Shown: positions 48,996 through 63,321, counted from the first letter of the stretch. The stretch: 64,000 nt of DNA from Gorsachius magnificus (GCA_034008185.1 CM067084.1:68358612-68422611); one strand, 5' to 3'. Notes: generated by a model from the sequence alone, not told the origin. Program-made: numbers and translations.

Positions 48996-49578
48996 TGTCA
49001 TGGTTTAACCCCAGTTGGCAACCAAGCACCACACAGCCTCTCGCTCACCCTCATCCCCAGTGGGATGGGGGAGAGAATCTGAAGAGCGGAAATAAGAAAA
49101 CTTATGGGTTGAGGTAAGAACATTTTAAGGATTGAAATAAAATTAATAATTCTACTACTACTAATAATAACAGTAACAACAATAATAATGAAAAAGAAAA
49201 TGAGAGAGGAACAAAACCCAAGAAAAATAAGTGATGCAACCACTCACCACCCACTGACCGATGCCCCGCCAGTCCCCAAGTAGTGATCGCTGCCCCCCAG
49301 CCAACTCCCCCCAGTTTCTATACTAGGCATGATGTCATATGGTGTGGGATATCCCTTGGGCCAGTTGGGGTCAGCTGTCCTGGCTGTGCCCCCTCCCAGC
49401 TTCTTGTGCCCCTGGCAGAGCAAGGGAAGCTGAAAAGCCCTTGACTGGTGTAAGCACTGCTCAGCAACAACTAAACCATCAGGGTGTTATCAACATTCTT
49501 CTCATCCTAAATCCAAACCACAGCGCTATGGCAGCTACTAGAAAGAAAATTAACTCTAGCCCAGCCAAAATCAGGACA
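48996..49578 (-). mobile_element. Solo LTR of an avian endogenous retrovirus
   Basis: A 583-bp element starting TGTCATGGTTTAACCCC and ending CCAAAATCAGGACA, so it has the TG...CA ends of an LTR. It is flanked by a perfect 5-bp duplication CTCAC (48991-48995 and 49579-49583). I recognise the terminal sequences as a bird ERV LTR. Orientation is inferred: on the minus strand a TGACATCA CRE-like site precedes a TATAGAAA TATA-like box (about 49317-49340), the order expected of an LTR promoter. A 5-bp duplication suits ERVL-like more than ERVK-like (6 bp) elements. No internal retroviral genes adjoin it, so the provirus was probably removed by LTR-LTR recombination. An internal ACT/AAT-rich microsatellite-like stretch lies at about 49150-49190. 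Confidence 0.85.
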
Positions 49579-49583
49579 CTCAC
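49579..49583. repeat. LTR target-site duplication, right copy
   Basis: CTCAC directly after the LTR's terminal CA, matching 48991-48995. Confidence 0.85.
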
Positions 49584-52142
49584 TTTCCTGGATACACAAT
49601 TTCAAAAACTTTTGCCTGCTAATGGAATAGTCACATACCAGATTTCTTTTAACAAGAGAAGAAACCATTTTCATTTTAATAGTTTAATCCAAGAAGCAAA
49701 ATCTTCTTTTCCATGTAATTTTTCAAACAGTGACATTTTTTAATTTAATTGTCCGTGTGATGGGCTAAAGGAAGAGAATTTGGCAATCATTCTAGTCAAC
49801 CAACCAACTGTAAACCCATCCAGGACTTAAAATTTGTGGTTTCCAACTTTGGACACACCATTGTCTCCTGTTTCTGACTCTGCATTTTTTTCAGCTTGAA
49901 TTTCAAGACCCCTTGCTAAGTGACCTACTAAAAGTCCTTGTCCCTGCATATTCATCTTGTTCAATAGAAACTGAACTGAGATCGCCTCTATTCACCTTAA
50001 GCCAGCCTTACAGCTACAAGAAAAGCAATTTTTCAGGACACAGACTGCATGATATTCCTGTTACTAAGAGCATTTCCTCTAGGTTGTAGCTCAGAGGTGT
50101 AACAGTGGGTAGTCCACACTGGGGTGGTCTGAACTACATTTACTCTCACTAATCTTGAACTAATCTCAATCAAAATCAACCCACCCATCGCTGGTTTTCA
50201 GAGTGTTACTAGAATATAGACTGCAGGCTTGAGGCTACATGTGCACCAGCATTGACTTGGTAGGTTTTATTTAACTAGTGAAACAAAATGTGATTCAGTG
50301 GAGTATTTCAGCAGAGAGGTCATTGCTAGTAGCCATGATCTGTAAGTCCTATAGCCATAACAGTGGCACGCATACTTGCTTTAGGGGAATTTACATCCAC
50401 CAGGGAACATGTAAACAGTACAAGTCAGTCTGAGCAGTAAGAGATAAAATTCCAAGTTTTGGATGGTTAAAAAGTCTTTGATGTTCTACATGAATAGAGT
50501 ATATGTGGAGACCAAATACATACTCTTCAAATTTGATTCAATAAAGCTGAAACTCTCTGCCTTGCCCTTGGCCTCACAGTGTACCCCACATTAAAACCAT
50601 TCAATAAAATTTGATACGTTGCCAACTGTTGCCTGCCTGAAGATTAAACTACTTAAGTTTTCAATTACCTATGATATAATACAACAAAGACACAAGAGTA
50701 ATGTCCTTAACCCTCCAGCTGAGCAATCAAAAAAAAAAGGCTATTTACACTGGAGGAAAGCCTGAATAAAGAGATGGGCTTTGCACTGTGCCCTGAAGGT
50801 CAATAGAGGGGGACTTGGTCTACCCATATAACTTTTGAGTATAACTATGTCAGTTTGGCACCTGATTTTGAACCTATATAACCCTTGACACTGATGCACT
50901 TCTACCAGTATGAAGATGCTTGATCTTAGTAGAGCTGATACAGCTATTTCAATGCAAGTGTAACCTGCAAAGGGGCATGTCTGCACTGCATGCTGTTGCA
51001 GAGATATCTGAGCTAACTCTAGCTGACAGAATTCAAAAACTGTAACAGTGTTAAGATGGCATTGAACCTTCTGAGAGATAGTTATAGTAAGTCAACCACA
51101 GAATTATGATAATGTGGCTCTGCTGTTTCTGGGCTTTAACGTCTGCTTTAATTTAGTGCTGCACTGTGCTCTGTGGACAAACCTGCACACTCAGAATTAA
51201 TTGGTTGGTTGCCACTGTGGTTCTGATTTACACAATATAGACTTAATCACTGCTTCCCACTGTTTTGATCCCTGTAGATCTGATCCTTAAACTAGAAAGA
51301 ATAATTGTCTTCCTATTTCTCCTCACTGACTCTAAAGGAAGACTAGATGATTTGTTCAGCTGGAGAAGTTTACATTATAAATACATTAGTTGAGAAGAAC
51401 CCTATTTCTAATGTTTTGAGCAGAAAAGTAATATAATAAAAGTAGGATCTTAATTCAAATATAGCTACATACGCATCACTAGGATATCTTTAAAGTAAGC
51501 AGATCTAATTAATTAAAGTGGTACAATTACTGCATGCAGAAGATGCAGCCTCAGCTACTCTCAGAATATGGGGAAGAAAACTTCAGAGTTGAGAAGACTG
51601 GTGAGAATTTGATGTTCTTACCTGCAGCTAAAATGCTACTAAATCACTTGGTCTCAGCTATTCTCAAGAGACTTGCAGCAGTGCATGAGGAGAGAAAGTG
51701 TGTCTCAGGTAGTTAAGTCTCAGATCATGTAAGGCTCTCAAAGTGAAAAAAGCATGCTAATTTGCACTCTGAAGGGAAGCAGTAACTAATGTACTGGTGC
51801 AGTGTGATTCTTCTGACCAGTTTGACTAAAGAAGCGGGTCACTGCATCTGCACCAGCTGGAGCTTCTGAGTGACTTTCAGGAGCATAATATGTTTAGCAA
51901 GCAGCATGGTAATCTAATCAGTGAATGGAAAAGCATGACTGTAGGCAAAATGTGACAGAACGGGAAGAACTTACTAGTTAAAAAAGGAAAACAAAATGAA
52001 CTTCCCTCAGCATTTCTGAACCTGCGTTTGTTTATATATTTCCAGGGGTTATAATTAATTTGATTACTATGTTATAAATCTCACTGCCAAACATTTTAAT
52101 ATCATAGCAACAGCAATCTTAAATAACATTGTATCTTACCAG
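49584..52142. other. Noncoding DNA with possible ancient repeat fragments
   Basis: No gene. Stretches at about 50740-50830 and 51730-51950 carry phrases I associate with old L3/L2-type LINE repeats, such as CCTGAATAAAGAGATGGGCT before TTGCACTGTGCCCTGAA. Both are weak calls from memory. Confidence 0.4.
51730..51950 (+). mobile_element. Possible ancient LINE-like fragment
   Basis: Follows a familiar old-repeat word order. First comes a GGGAAGCAGTAACTAATG-like segment, then GTGATTCTTCTGACCAG, then a CTGCACCAGCTGGAGCTTCT segment and a GGTAATCTAATCA-like segment. Heavily diverged; the family is not assignable by eye. Confidence 0.3.
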
Positions 52143-52171
52143 TTGTAAATTGCTGCATTGTAAATTGCTGA
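52143..52171. repeat. 15-bp tandem duplication
   Basis: TTGTAAATTGCTG occurs twice in a row with a 15-bp period (52143-52157 and 52158-52171). Seen directly. Confidence 0.85.
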
Positions 52172-55100
52172 TTCACTGTGAGTTGAAGAAATATGTGCAA
52201 AAGCATCTGGTCCTATCTGCAGTTAACTCCAGTCCTTACTTTGGTAAGGGTCCTAAAAGAGACTCCTGCTGGCATCACGCACTGGGACTGAATTTTGTAC
52301 ATTTTCAAAGTCATAACAAGTGGCTATTTAAGATGTCTGAAGTAGCAAGCTGACATCCCAAGGAAAAGATTGGTCTTTTATTCGCGGAGAAGCAAATAAA
52401 TATTGCAGAGCATGCCAATGAACAGTACTTTCAAATGGCTTTGATACAGGAACGTTTGAGTATGACACTGTAATATGTTATGAAATTACAGCAGATAGAA
52501 AATTAATAAATTATATTAATTAATATATCTTCTCTTTTGGGAGCTATGACATCTTATGTAGAGACAGTAGGCTCTGCCCTTAAGAGCTCTTACTTAGCTT
52601 TTATCTTATTAGATCTAACAGCAAGAACAGCACTGAGAAAAATGTAATGCATGTCTCATACATGAAATCATATTATCCATCTATCCTACCAGAGAGTGAA
52701 AAAAGCCCTTCTGATGAGTTTGCATACCTTAAAATCAATTCATTTTTATTTTGTAGCAATTTGTAGCAAATCAATAGAAACTCTGCTGAAAACGTTGGAC
52801 CAACCTCCACACTTGATTACACTGGTGAATTTTTGGAATTACTGCCTTGAAATCACAGAAGTTTCAATGACTGGAATTTGACACGTACAAAGTGTATTTT
52901 GGCCCATTATCTTTTTGCAGTAAAGGGAAACTTCAGATAGTTTCCCTGTTCTGCACTGTAAATTCCTAACTCATTATACAAATTGCAAAGGAAGACAGCA
53001 TTTGCCATATTGGATCAAACTGATGGTATAAACTTCTTATGTCAAAGGCAACAATATCAGTTGTTTAAAGAGAGGTAAAAGAAACTGTGCAAGGAAGAGG
53101 TATGGAATAACCTGACACAAGGGCAAAAATATGCGGAAATACAGGAAAAGCATATATATGTAAAAAGAAAGGGAATAATACAGCAAACACACGCAAGGAG
53201 ATTAACTCTCTCTTTTCTAAAGATATTTGAAAGTGCCTCTGTGCTATATAAAGTATCAACAGTTATCCCTTTTATTAAATATTTAGAGTAAATTCTCTAT
53301 TTAAAAAATGCTGGGTACTTCTTTTGCATCCAATGAATATTCATTGGGAAGTTCATTGGTGGGTGCCTATTCAAAACTGAAAGATCAAAAGGGAACTGTG
53401 TCAATTTTGTCCTTTTCTGGGTTGACTGCTATTTTTTGATGTAATAAATTGCCAATTTTAGAAGGGTAAAGAACAGAAATGGAAACGAGTATGCCTTTCA
53501 GGAGACTTTTGACTGTGCCATTATGAATAGTCTCCAAACAAACAGCTTGTTGCAAGCCATTCACATAGTAGATAGACATCCAATTGTTAGCCATGCAAAT
53601 AGCCATATCCAATGGTCAGACAGCTGTTAGCTGGCTCTTAGAATGATTGGTAACCAGACTGTTGTAGAACTTACTCATGCCTACAGGAGGCTGGGTCTCA
53701 TCTTTTTCTAAAATCTTATTAATAAATTGAACACGTTTTATGGGATCACCGATGTCTATCACCTCCCTTCTCACCATTTCACTCAGTAACAAGAAGACAA
53801 AACCAACAAGAACAAGTAGGAAAAAAGATGTTTACAGGTTATCCTTATAGACCAGAGTTTTGTCCCCATAGGAGTATCATAGGTAAAATTAAAGCATTTT
53901 TTGTACAACCATTGCAACACCTTTGTACTTCTTAGTGCAAGTATGTTATACAGGCACATACGTGCACACAGAAACACACTCACACATGCTGCTTGTACAC
54001 TTATACACATAAGTCTTAGTCTCAAGGCCATATTCTGAAAATGTGTATACCAGGAGCAAATTTAGACTTTTAAAGGTTCATGAAAACTGCCACTGATATC
54101 TAGGAAAGGCTTTTACAGGTGCTTTTCCAGAACACTGGGCAATCGTACACTCTTTTGATTGTGGATGGCTTTTCATGTCATGGTGAAGTTTTACGTGTTG
54201 CAAGAAGAATTTGTCTAATGTAAATTAACTAAAAATACTTCAGATAAATTGAAAAAAAAAAAAGGAAGTTGAAAGCTCACTAGACATCATGCTCCTGGTA
54301 GTGCCCAGGACTGCCCAAGTGTGGCAGAATTCTTTAGCTGGAGTGTCCATACTGTTTGCAGGATTTGATCCATAAGCCAAATTTTAACAGATAGTGGGAG
54401 AAGGTGGGTTAATTAATTAAACCGCTAATTCGGCAGTTTCTGACATTTTGGTAGCTGATAGTAATTTAATAAAATTGGTGGTGTCTGGGCTTAGGTAATC
54501 CTCCCCCCGGCTTCCTCCCTGCATTCTCTTAGACCCTCATGACCTTAACTTCCTCTTCCCTGAATGAGGCCTTCATGTGCTGCCTCTTCACTCTTGCAGC
54601 CTGTTGCACCAGGCTGCTGGTGTCTCTCGAGTCCTCACATTGCCACCTCCCCTTCCAGCTCTAGCAAAACCCAAGCATATGGCTGAACTCCACTAATTCT
54701 CCAAAGACACTAACATGTCTCTGCACTGTGTTACTTCCTCAGATCTCTCACTTCTGAAGGAGCAATGCATATTTTCCTGAACAGGCTCTCTATGGAGCCA
54801 ACACAGCTTCGGAAAAATTTATGTTCTTGATTCTGTATTGAATCTTGCAATGATATCATCACTGAAACTCACAGCACTTGGCAGGAACCACAAATCAAAA
54901 GTTAGTGGTGACATGGGTGTGTCACATTTGATTTCTTTTTATTTATGAAACAATTGGAGCCTTTGATTCCTGCTACCTGAGTACTTGAATTGCAAAGATT
55001 TAGACTGGGATGGAGCCCTGCTATGCATCTTTTAAAATTTCTGATTGATATGAAAAGTGGGCAGCAGAAAGTTAGAGTGTAATTAAATAATCTTTTGAGT

Positions 55101-58100
55101 TAGGGTGCTCATCTGAGGAGACAGAAACCAAGGTTTCGGTCCTGAAAATGATTAGTGAAGGTGGTTTTTGGATTCAGAATTAATTGTAACATAATGTGGG
55201 TGCACATCTTCCCCATCACAGTATGTTTCTTACCTACAAGGTTGTGTTGTCTTTTTCTTTATATATGCTTTCTCTGTTTCTTCTCATGTCTTTCTGGCTC
55301 AATGGCATTTTAATTATGCCAAGCAAATAGGGACAATATCAGCAACAGAAACAGACAAACAGAAGACACCCATATGCAGCCACCTCATCCCCTTCTCAAG
55401 GCTCTGTGTAACCACCTAAGGAGGTCATTCACTGGGAGAAGAGTTTCTCTCTAGAAGGTAGGCAACTCAGCACAGTTTTCCCATCTCTGAATGGATATTC
55501 AAACCAGACTACGTTCTTGGCCTCCCTAATCTCCCAATGGAATGTAAGCAGGATTGAAACACTGTGGGTTGCAGTAGGTAGCAAAGGTTAGGTACAGCAT
55601 TACATGGCATCACGATACCTAAGTCCATCTGTGCAGCTATTTTCCATATCTAAAGATAGGACAATTACTGTGCTATACTTCACAGAGATGTTAAAGGTTA
55701 AAGATAACAATAGTAACAGAATGATTGAAACGAGATCTAGAACTCCATTACATTCCTCCCAAAAATATGAAAGGTTAAGACAGAATTTGGAGGGACTGGA
55801 ATAGTTACTATTCCTCTTGACATTTGCCACTGAATTACTTCTTTCTGAACATCAGGAATATATGCAAATATATGCATATAGGAGCTTCTTGGAATGTTGT
55901 TGCTAAAACTATGCCTTGTCCTGTGAGAGTTCCAAATGGGCTTATGGACCTCTCACCTAGTACATGGGACTGACTGCAAGTGTTCATCTTTAATTTTCCA
56001 TAACTATTTGGAATTTAGCAAATGCTTCCTCCATTTCAGTTACCTAAATATATCCATTAATCAAAGATCCCTAGCTGGCATTTTCCAGGTCCTCCAGATT
56101 TCTTAACTGTGTATCTTTTATCAATTACCTCAAAACCTGCTTTAATACTCCTTACAAGGTATCTGATTTTCCTGTTGCCGGATGTGAGCTCACTGGGTGA
56201 AAGCTACCATGAAACAATTTAATGGGAGCTTCGATCTCATTGTTTTTTACTAATTATTATTTATGTAACCAGTGCCCCAGGTGTCTACAGAGCTTAACAG
56301 GCAGTTTAAAAAAAGGCCATAGCCCAATTAACTAAACCAGTAACTATTAAAAAAAGGTGCAAGTGTTTGGGAAAGGGGTGAGATGACAAGAATTATTGCA
56401 AGATTGAAAGGTCACAAATATGCTTACTGTTACAGATAAAACTTGCCCATTTACAGCAAACTAAAATGGAAAATCTGGAACAAAGACTGAAGTGCTTAGC
56501 ACTGGGTGCCTAACTGGAAGCTGAGGGCTTTGGAGAGAGATCTGAAAAAAGGAGAATCATTGTCAAAGAGGCTAACGGAAGTAGAATCTGTCAGGCTGCT
56601 AGGGGGGAAACAGGGTAAGTCAATAGGGGGGTTGAGGCAAACCTTTCCCTGGAAAGTGAGGATGAGAAACTATTTGCTAACATCCCTTGCTGTGCTTGGA
56701 GCTGCACACTACACAGGGGATATTGTCCGGGCCACAAAAGAGTTTAGTATCTGAAAGACTGACAGTTTAGCTTTATCCACCATGGTTCTTGCAGCTACCT
56801 CTGCCAAACTGCAGTTATGCCAAAGCTTAAGAATAGGCTGACTTCCAGTGTCAGAAATTGTTGGACTATTGAGACGAGATCTGGACCACAATTTACTAAT
56901 TTCTCCACTGTGGTGAATATGCATAACGACTAAAAATGTTGCATAGAATTTGTTACCCTTCTGCTTGACTTCATTATGGGTTCCATGAGGAAACTTTTTC
57001 TCCTAAGTGAAGATGCAAGGGTTCAGTGCTTTTTTCCTGAACAAATCAGCACTTTGAATTTTGTAGTTGCAGCTTGTCTGAATATTTCTCTCACATTTAA
57101 AGTGCAGATTCTCTTTTTATGCAAATTGCATCTTTGATGACATGGGGAATTTACACAATTCTGTGCTATTTCAAACTTCTTAGTACCCACAGCAGACATG
57201 GTGTCAAATCTTCAGCTAGTGGAAGTTAAAAGTACTTCTCTTAACTTTACTATAATTACCTTGCCTGACCGCAGCTGAAAATGTGACTTTTGTCTTGACT
57301 TACTGGAATATGGCATTTTAATAATATCTGTGTGTTTTTTAAAATGATCTCTTGTTTCTGACTTGAGTATGTTAACTGAAGAATCAGTACTAAACATAAA
57401 GTTTAATTACTACATCAGCTAACCTAAAACAAGAAAGACAATTAAGGTTACATTTTTCTCACAGTGACAAAAAATTGTACAGATTCCCAGTGCTGCACCT
57501 ATACTGCCTATTTCTTCAATTATATTTCCTCATATTCACTAGGACCGTAATATTTGTTTCAGTAAAACCATCAATGGAAAAATAAAGCTGTTCCTTGATT
57601 TTGGCTGCATGCACTAGTTAGTAAGATGCATTCCCTGGTAAACTGCTTTTAAGGATGCAGGTGTAGGCTGATCCTTCAAAACAATGGTGCTGCTTCAACA
57701 GTCCTATGTCCAGAAGTGGATGGCTGCAGGCCAGTATCCAGTTAACTTCCTGGGTACAAGAAAAAGCAAGCTATCTATCTCCTTTATTTTAAATATACAT
57801 CTCTTTTTTTCTAAGTAGAACCATTAGTTTTTGTTGATGGGACTAATGCTTTGCATTTAGCCCAAATTACAATAGGAAAGGAGATGCTTAAGGGTAACTG
57901 GGTGATGAAAGGACTACATTAGAGTACAAGTCCAAGGGCTGCTGTTTCCTATTTGTAATGCTGAATCCACATGCAAGTCATATTTAAGCTATAAACGGTG
58001 GCGCCTAGGGAGTATACACTCAGATTGCCTTGAGAAACTAAATACTTTTATCAAATCACCATATGGACTTGTGTTCAAAAAATGCTCTTGAACAACGTGG

Positions 58101-61100
58101 CTTTTCCTATATTAACCTTTAGATAATGGGGATTTCAGCAACCTAGACAAGTTAATTAACATATTGCCACTGATCTTTTATAGTTTTACTTAAAGATGCC
58201 TACTATACATAATTTCAGACTACGGATAATTTCACACCATAATTTCAGTGAGCCTCCACTGATCTGCCTTGTTTTAATAATCAGAAATATTGTGCAGTTC
58301 TACTACCTTCAACTTTTTTATCAGAGAACTATTAGACTATGCCATCCATTTTCTCTCATCACAGAAATATAATTTGCAGTTGGGAAAGTTTGATCATTTG
58401 ATGGTGTGAAGTTTTAGCCTCCAGAAGAACATGATTTGGGCACTGGTTTGGAAGAAATTTCGGAATAAAGAGACAAGCCCTGACTAAATGGAAGAAACAC
58501 ATTCAGAGTGTGTGATTTTCATCATGGCCGTAGAAAGAGGCAGAGTTTTGATTCTTGGGATGTCTCAGTGGGGCAATAGTCTGAGTGAAATAATTTTCAT
58601 TGTAGTAGGAGGAGCACTGATAAACATGCAGATGTTATTGAATATATTTCAAAATATAACAGCTGAATAGAGACATCATCACCTGCAAAGTAAAGGGCAA
58701 GACAGAGTTTTCTGAAACAAGACAAGAAGAATAGTAAGGATACATGAGTTTAATTACCTCCATGTCTGTATATATATTTTAGGAATATGTCAAATGATCA
58801 AGAGGAATGATACAGCATCTGACAATGATTATGACTTTGGAGGCATAATGGAAAATCTGACGGGTGGATTGTGAAGTGAAATCTCAGTTCAGCTATAAGA
58901 AAGAAATCAACGGAAAGATGAGATGTCCTTAGTGTCATAACTAAAAACAAGCTCACAGTTATAATCTGACAATACAAGTGGAATATAATATAAAAAGCTG
59001 AATGTAAAGCTGAATCTAATCAGCAGTAGCTCTAAAAACTGAAGGCATCTGAAAACTGAGTGCTCTGTACATCTCTAGTAAATGTTGTGTACTTGTTGTA
59101 TACTACTTTTGCACCACTGTATCAAAGTATCCAGAGCCACATGGCCACAGCCAAAGCCAAAACAATTTAAATGTCAAAGTAGTTACAAATATGACCAAAT
59201 CTGAACTGAAGAGTGTGAGATGTAAGCCACTGTAAGCTGCAAGAAATTACACTCTCCATAAAAATGAAAAAATTGAAAATAAATACTAGCTAAGATCAGT
59301 ATTGGGTAGGGATGAATATGGGCAGTGATAAGGAGAAGAGGGAAAGAGAAGGAGAAATAAATGCAGTCCAACAGAAGGTCATTTAAAACTTACAGATGGG
59401 AATAGAGGGGATTCAGAAGATACTTAGCTTTTACAAATATATAAGAAGAAGTGGTTCTTTCTAAATGAACAGAGGATAGGAATTGGTGGTAATCTTCCCA
59501 ACATTAGCTATGAAACTCCGTTTCCTTGGTCAGACATTAATAAGAAAAAAAACCCCTGAAAATGGAAGTACCATGAATTTTAAATTATTCCTTAAAAATA
59601 ATAAAGGAAACATACACAGGAATGAATTAAGGTGGCACTAAAACTGCCAACATTAGCCTAACTATGCTAGCATTAAAGCTGATGGTAAAAGTAACACCAG
59701 TTTTGACAGAATTGGGGTTAGGTCAGTGCTGAATACTTTTGAAAATTCCCCTGTCAGAGGATAACTGAACCATCAACCACAATTGCTTGGTGAAGAGTAA
59801 TTCTTGCCAGACGAGTTGTTTATTTGGTTTGTTTTGTTTCATTTTCTTTATGGGAAAGCATAACAAAATTAGTAGATTATGAGAAAAGTGGGGGAGGATA
59901 CTGGAGTCTTAGGAGAATGGTCAGTACAGTTCCTCATGGACTCTTCCCGCAAGCTCAGCTTGGCTGGGAGAGCAGCCCTGCTCCCCTGACTGCTCAAAGG
60001 CTGTGAACAAGCAAGAAGGAGAATTTACCCAGGGACAGCACAAGGCATATGGTGGTCTGGCTAGAAGAAAAAGGTGACACTTATGGAGCTAGCTAACTTT
60101 CTTGAAATTTACTCATATATAGAGATGGACAACACTTCAACACAGTTCTGCCTTAATGTCAAGGTTTTGTGCAGCACCAACCAGGCTGTCAGCACTTACC
60201 AATAAATACAAAGTGATACTGCTACCTAAGAAGTATATCTTATTGGAGACTGAAAGGCTAGAAATACAAGCAAAACACATATTTACCAGCAGAATGTGAT
60301 TTTACCATCCAGTAACATAAGAATACTTAATCCTTGTATTTGCTAGAGTTTCATCCTGAATACAATTAAAAAAACAGCTTTGAAAGCTGTTGTGCTGAGA
60401 TCATGGGTAGAGATAATACTTCGCAAACTGGACATTACATCTGAGTTTCTAAGGCAATATGTTGGCAAAAAAAAAGTGATGAAATTCAATCTTAATTAAC
60501 ACTTAGGTTTTACAGAGAAATAACAATATTTCATAAAGAATACAGCAATAAAAACCTATAAGATTATAGGACTATTAAAGTTTGTGATACCGCATTGCCA
60601 AAAAGATGCATCAGCTGCATAAAACACAAAAAAAGGAAGCAAAACCCAAGTAGTGCCATCTAGGCTACATGTTACAGAATATGAATTTAAACATGCTACG
60701 AAAACAATTTCACTTATTTTATACTGGCATGCCCTGGCTTGGACATCTTACAGAAATGATTGTGAAGAGATGATCTAACAATGTATTTTGGTTGACATTT
60801 TTGTATTTTTTACCTAACAAGCTAGCTTAAAATGCTAATTCAGTTAAAAAACCCATTCCCTTAAATGAAGAAATAGTAAAAACATTCTGGAGAATATCAT
60901 GCTCATGATAGGCTACAAAGGCAAGGAAAAAGATGCAATTAAATCAAGAATAAACAGTTATCTCCTTTTTCTGATGTTGAAATCAGAAAGGGAATTCCCT
61001 TATATTTACACCCTGAGCTTGAGTAAGTTCAAATTTCCTAGGATTCTTTCTGCTTGTTGCCTGGTGACATGGGCAAAAAGGCAGAAGAATACCACATGCA

Positions 61101-61951
61101 ATAGGAGTTATCCCAAGATGCTATTGGGATGCAAGCTTTTTCCAGAACTTGTTGGGGTGAGGGCCTTTACATGGCAGTAGCTGGTTCAAGTCACTGAGAC
61201 GATCTCAAAAGGCGTGTCTGTACCGCTACGGCTGTGCCCAAGTACAGATTTTTGTTCATTGTGGTTTCAGTCTGGTTAATCCACCCCTGAGTTTCTCTGG
61301 CAAATATACTTCCTTGCTCCAGATCTGAGCCAAAGTGTGAGACAACTTATAGGAGCAGTATAGATGGCTGGGGAATTTAGCCTTGCATGCTAGTTTGAGC
61401 CATAAACGAACATGGCTGTATAGATTTACCAATAAAGTTTGGTATCATGATGTCAGCCAGTTAGTAGCTAGGGATGTTGAGCCAAATGACCTCATAGAGG
61501 CCTTCTTGACACCACAGACACTTATAAATAATTACCAATAGGACACAGGACACACGAATAGAGCAGCATTTTTCCCATAGACGTTTATGCCTCAGCCAGG
61601 ACATGGATGGCCCAATAACTTCCAAAGGCAAGACCATTAGTCAGATTTAATTTTCTCTCATCCCATCACCAACCACTAATTAGGAGTATTCCCTGTTCTT
61701 GTGATTTTTATCATGGTCATGATATTTGATACTTCTCTGTAAATCCCCTGTTTTGGAGCCATGTGATTACATCAGACAGAAAGTTTCCAGACCTTAAGGT
61801 TGGTTTTGGTTTTTTTTTTTTTAAAGAAAAGCTATAAACCAAAACAACAAATAGAAAGCCTCCAAATGCTTAGTTTTTCAAGCGTCATTATTTCTGTGGC
61901 CCGACATGACTTTAACATCTGAGGTTAACAATATGAAGTTAATGTCGTGTT
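52172..61951. other. Noncoding DNA, nothing gene-like recognised
   Basis: Only short frames with no family resemblance. Poly-T at 61810-61822 and an 8-bp palindrome ACAGCTTTGAAAGCTGT near 60374 are the only structures I noted. Confidence 0.55.
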
Positions 61952-61975
61952 AAAACAAACAAACAAACAAAAAAC
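61952..61975. repeat. (AAAC)n microsatellite
   Basis: About four AAAC/CAAA units followed by a short A run. Seen directly. Confidence 0.8.
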
Positions 61976-63280
61976 CTTTGTCCCCCAAGGAACCAAAATA
62001 AATCACTCTAACTTTTGGTAACCACCAGCTGAGTTTTGATCTGAACCAGGGACATCTATTTACTTCCAGTCTTTTCTTTTACCTTTCCTCCCTCCACAAA
62101 ATATTTCTAATTATCTCTTTTATTAAAATTATTTGCTTCTTTAAACAGCCTTCAGAAAAATTCAGTCTTGTTGATGTTACATGGTATTTTCATGTAGGTA
62201 AAAAGAAATGTTCAGTACAGAAGAAATGTTAAGAAGGGTAGTTTAAAATATTTTATGGTGAGAAATATTTGAAACTTTCCTTGTTGGCTAGGAATGTGCA
62301 GTTTCTAAGCCAAGTGTCCATTCTGGATTATGTAGTTAAACTTTCACTAACATAAAAGTCATGAAGACTTTTCTTTGGGAATTCTATGGCCTGTCATGCT
62401 GTCTTCTGAACAGACTGTCATTTTGTTTTGTTACACAATTACTTTTAGTGATTCACCTTTTTAATGAGAGCAGAAGGGAAACAGCAAAGAAAACATTTTT
62501 CTAAAATGTTTTCAGAAAGGCCCACTGGAATTTGAAATGGGTCTTATTTGGTGTACTTTGCATAATTTGTTACACTAAATATGAAACAGATTTCAACTGC
62601 AGCTGTAGTGCATGTGTTACTCAGAAAAGCTCGAGTCTCCCAGAACACAACCATTGGCTTATTCAGGGTTTGTCAAAATTGTAATCTCTGGGCAGAATGA
62701 CACTGAGTAAAAACACCATGCAAAAAGGAAACAAAATAAACAGTCAGGAGCAGACACCGTCCACTGAGGATTCACACAACATTTGCTCTCCCTCACCTTT
62801 GTTTTTGGCAAACTACATCATTACTTCATGTTAAATATACTGAGGGAGGGAGCAACTAATATTTTACCAATCTGTCTCATCAGCATTATTGTTATCACAT
62901 GGGGACACATGCAATGAGAGAAACATACACCTTGTCCTGCATCGGGGATTTCCCTAGTTATATCCCTCAGGGACCAGCCATGGACCACTGCTCTATCGTT
63001 GCAAACCTCCAAGTAAGCCAAGTAAGGCTGTATGAATGTCAGTGTGAGCTAGTGAAATGGCTTCAATTAGGCATTATGCTTCTCAGGTGCAAATGGTGAC
63101 TTGCAGTAGGTCTGTTCTGTCCTTGCTAATGTGGTTTGAATTTACAACACTGACAACAAAAGTAACGAGGACTTGTGTTGCTGTGTTGATAGCAGCTCCC
63201 CAACATCCAGTGCCTGCCTTCTGCAGTGGGGTGATCATTGGTGTCTGCAAGCATCACCCTGAGATAGCAATCACAGCTAC

Positions 63281-63283
<3 letters not shown>
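61976..63283. other. Noncoding DNA, nothing recognised
   Basis: No gene or repeat recognised. Overlapping frames on both strands near 62821-63329 have no protein-family resemblance; the last one ends in a Tyr-Ile run that is just the translated TA microsatellite. Confidence 0.5.

Positions 63284-63315
<32 letters not shown>
63284..63315. repeat. (TA)n microsatellite
   Basis: Sixteen uninterrupted AT units, followed by GTATAT. Seen directly; the longest simple repeat in the window. Confidence 0.95.

Positions 63316-63321
<6 letters not shown>

Noticed and set aside
49339..49743. 134-codon plus-strand frame
   Set aside because: It lies mostly within the solo LTR and crosses its end into flanking DNA; not a gene.
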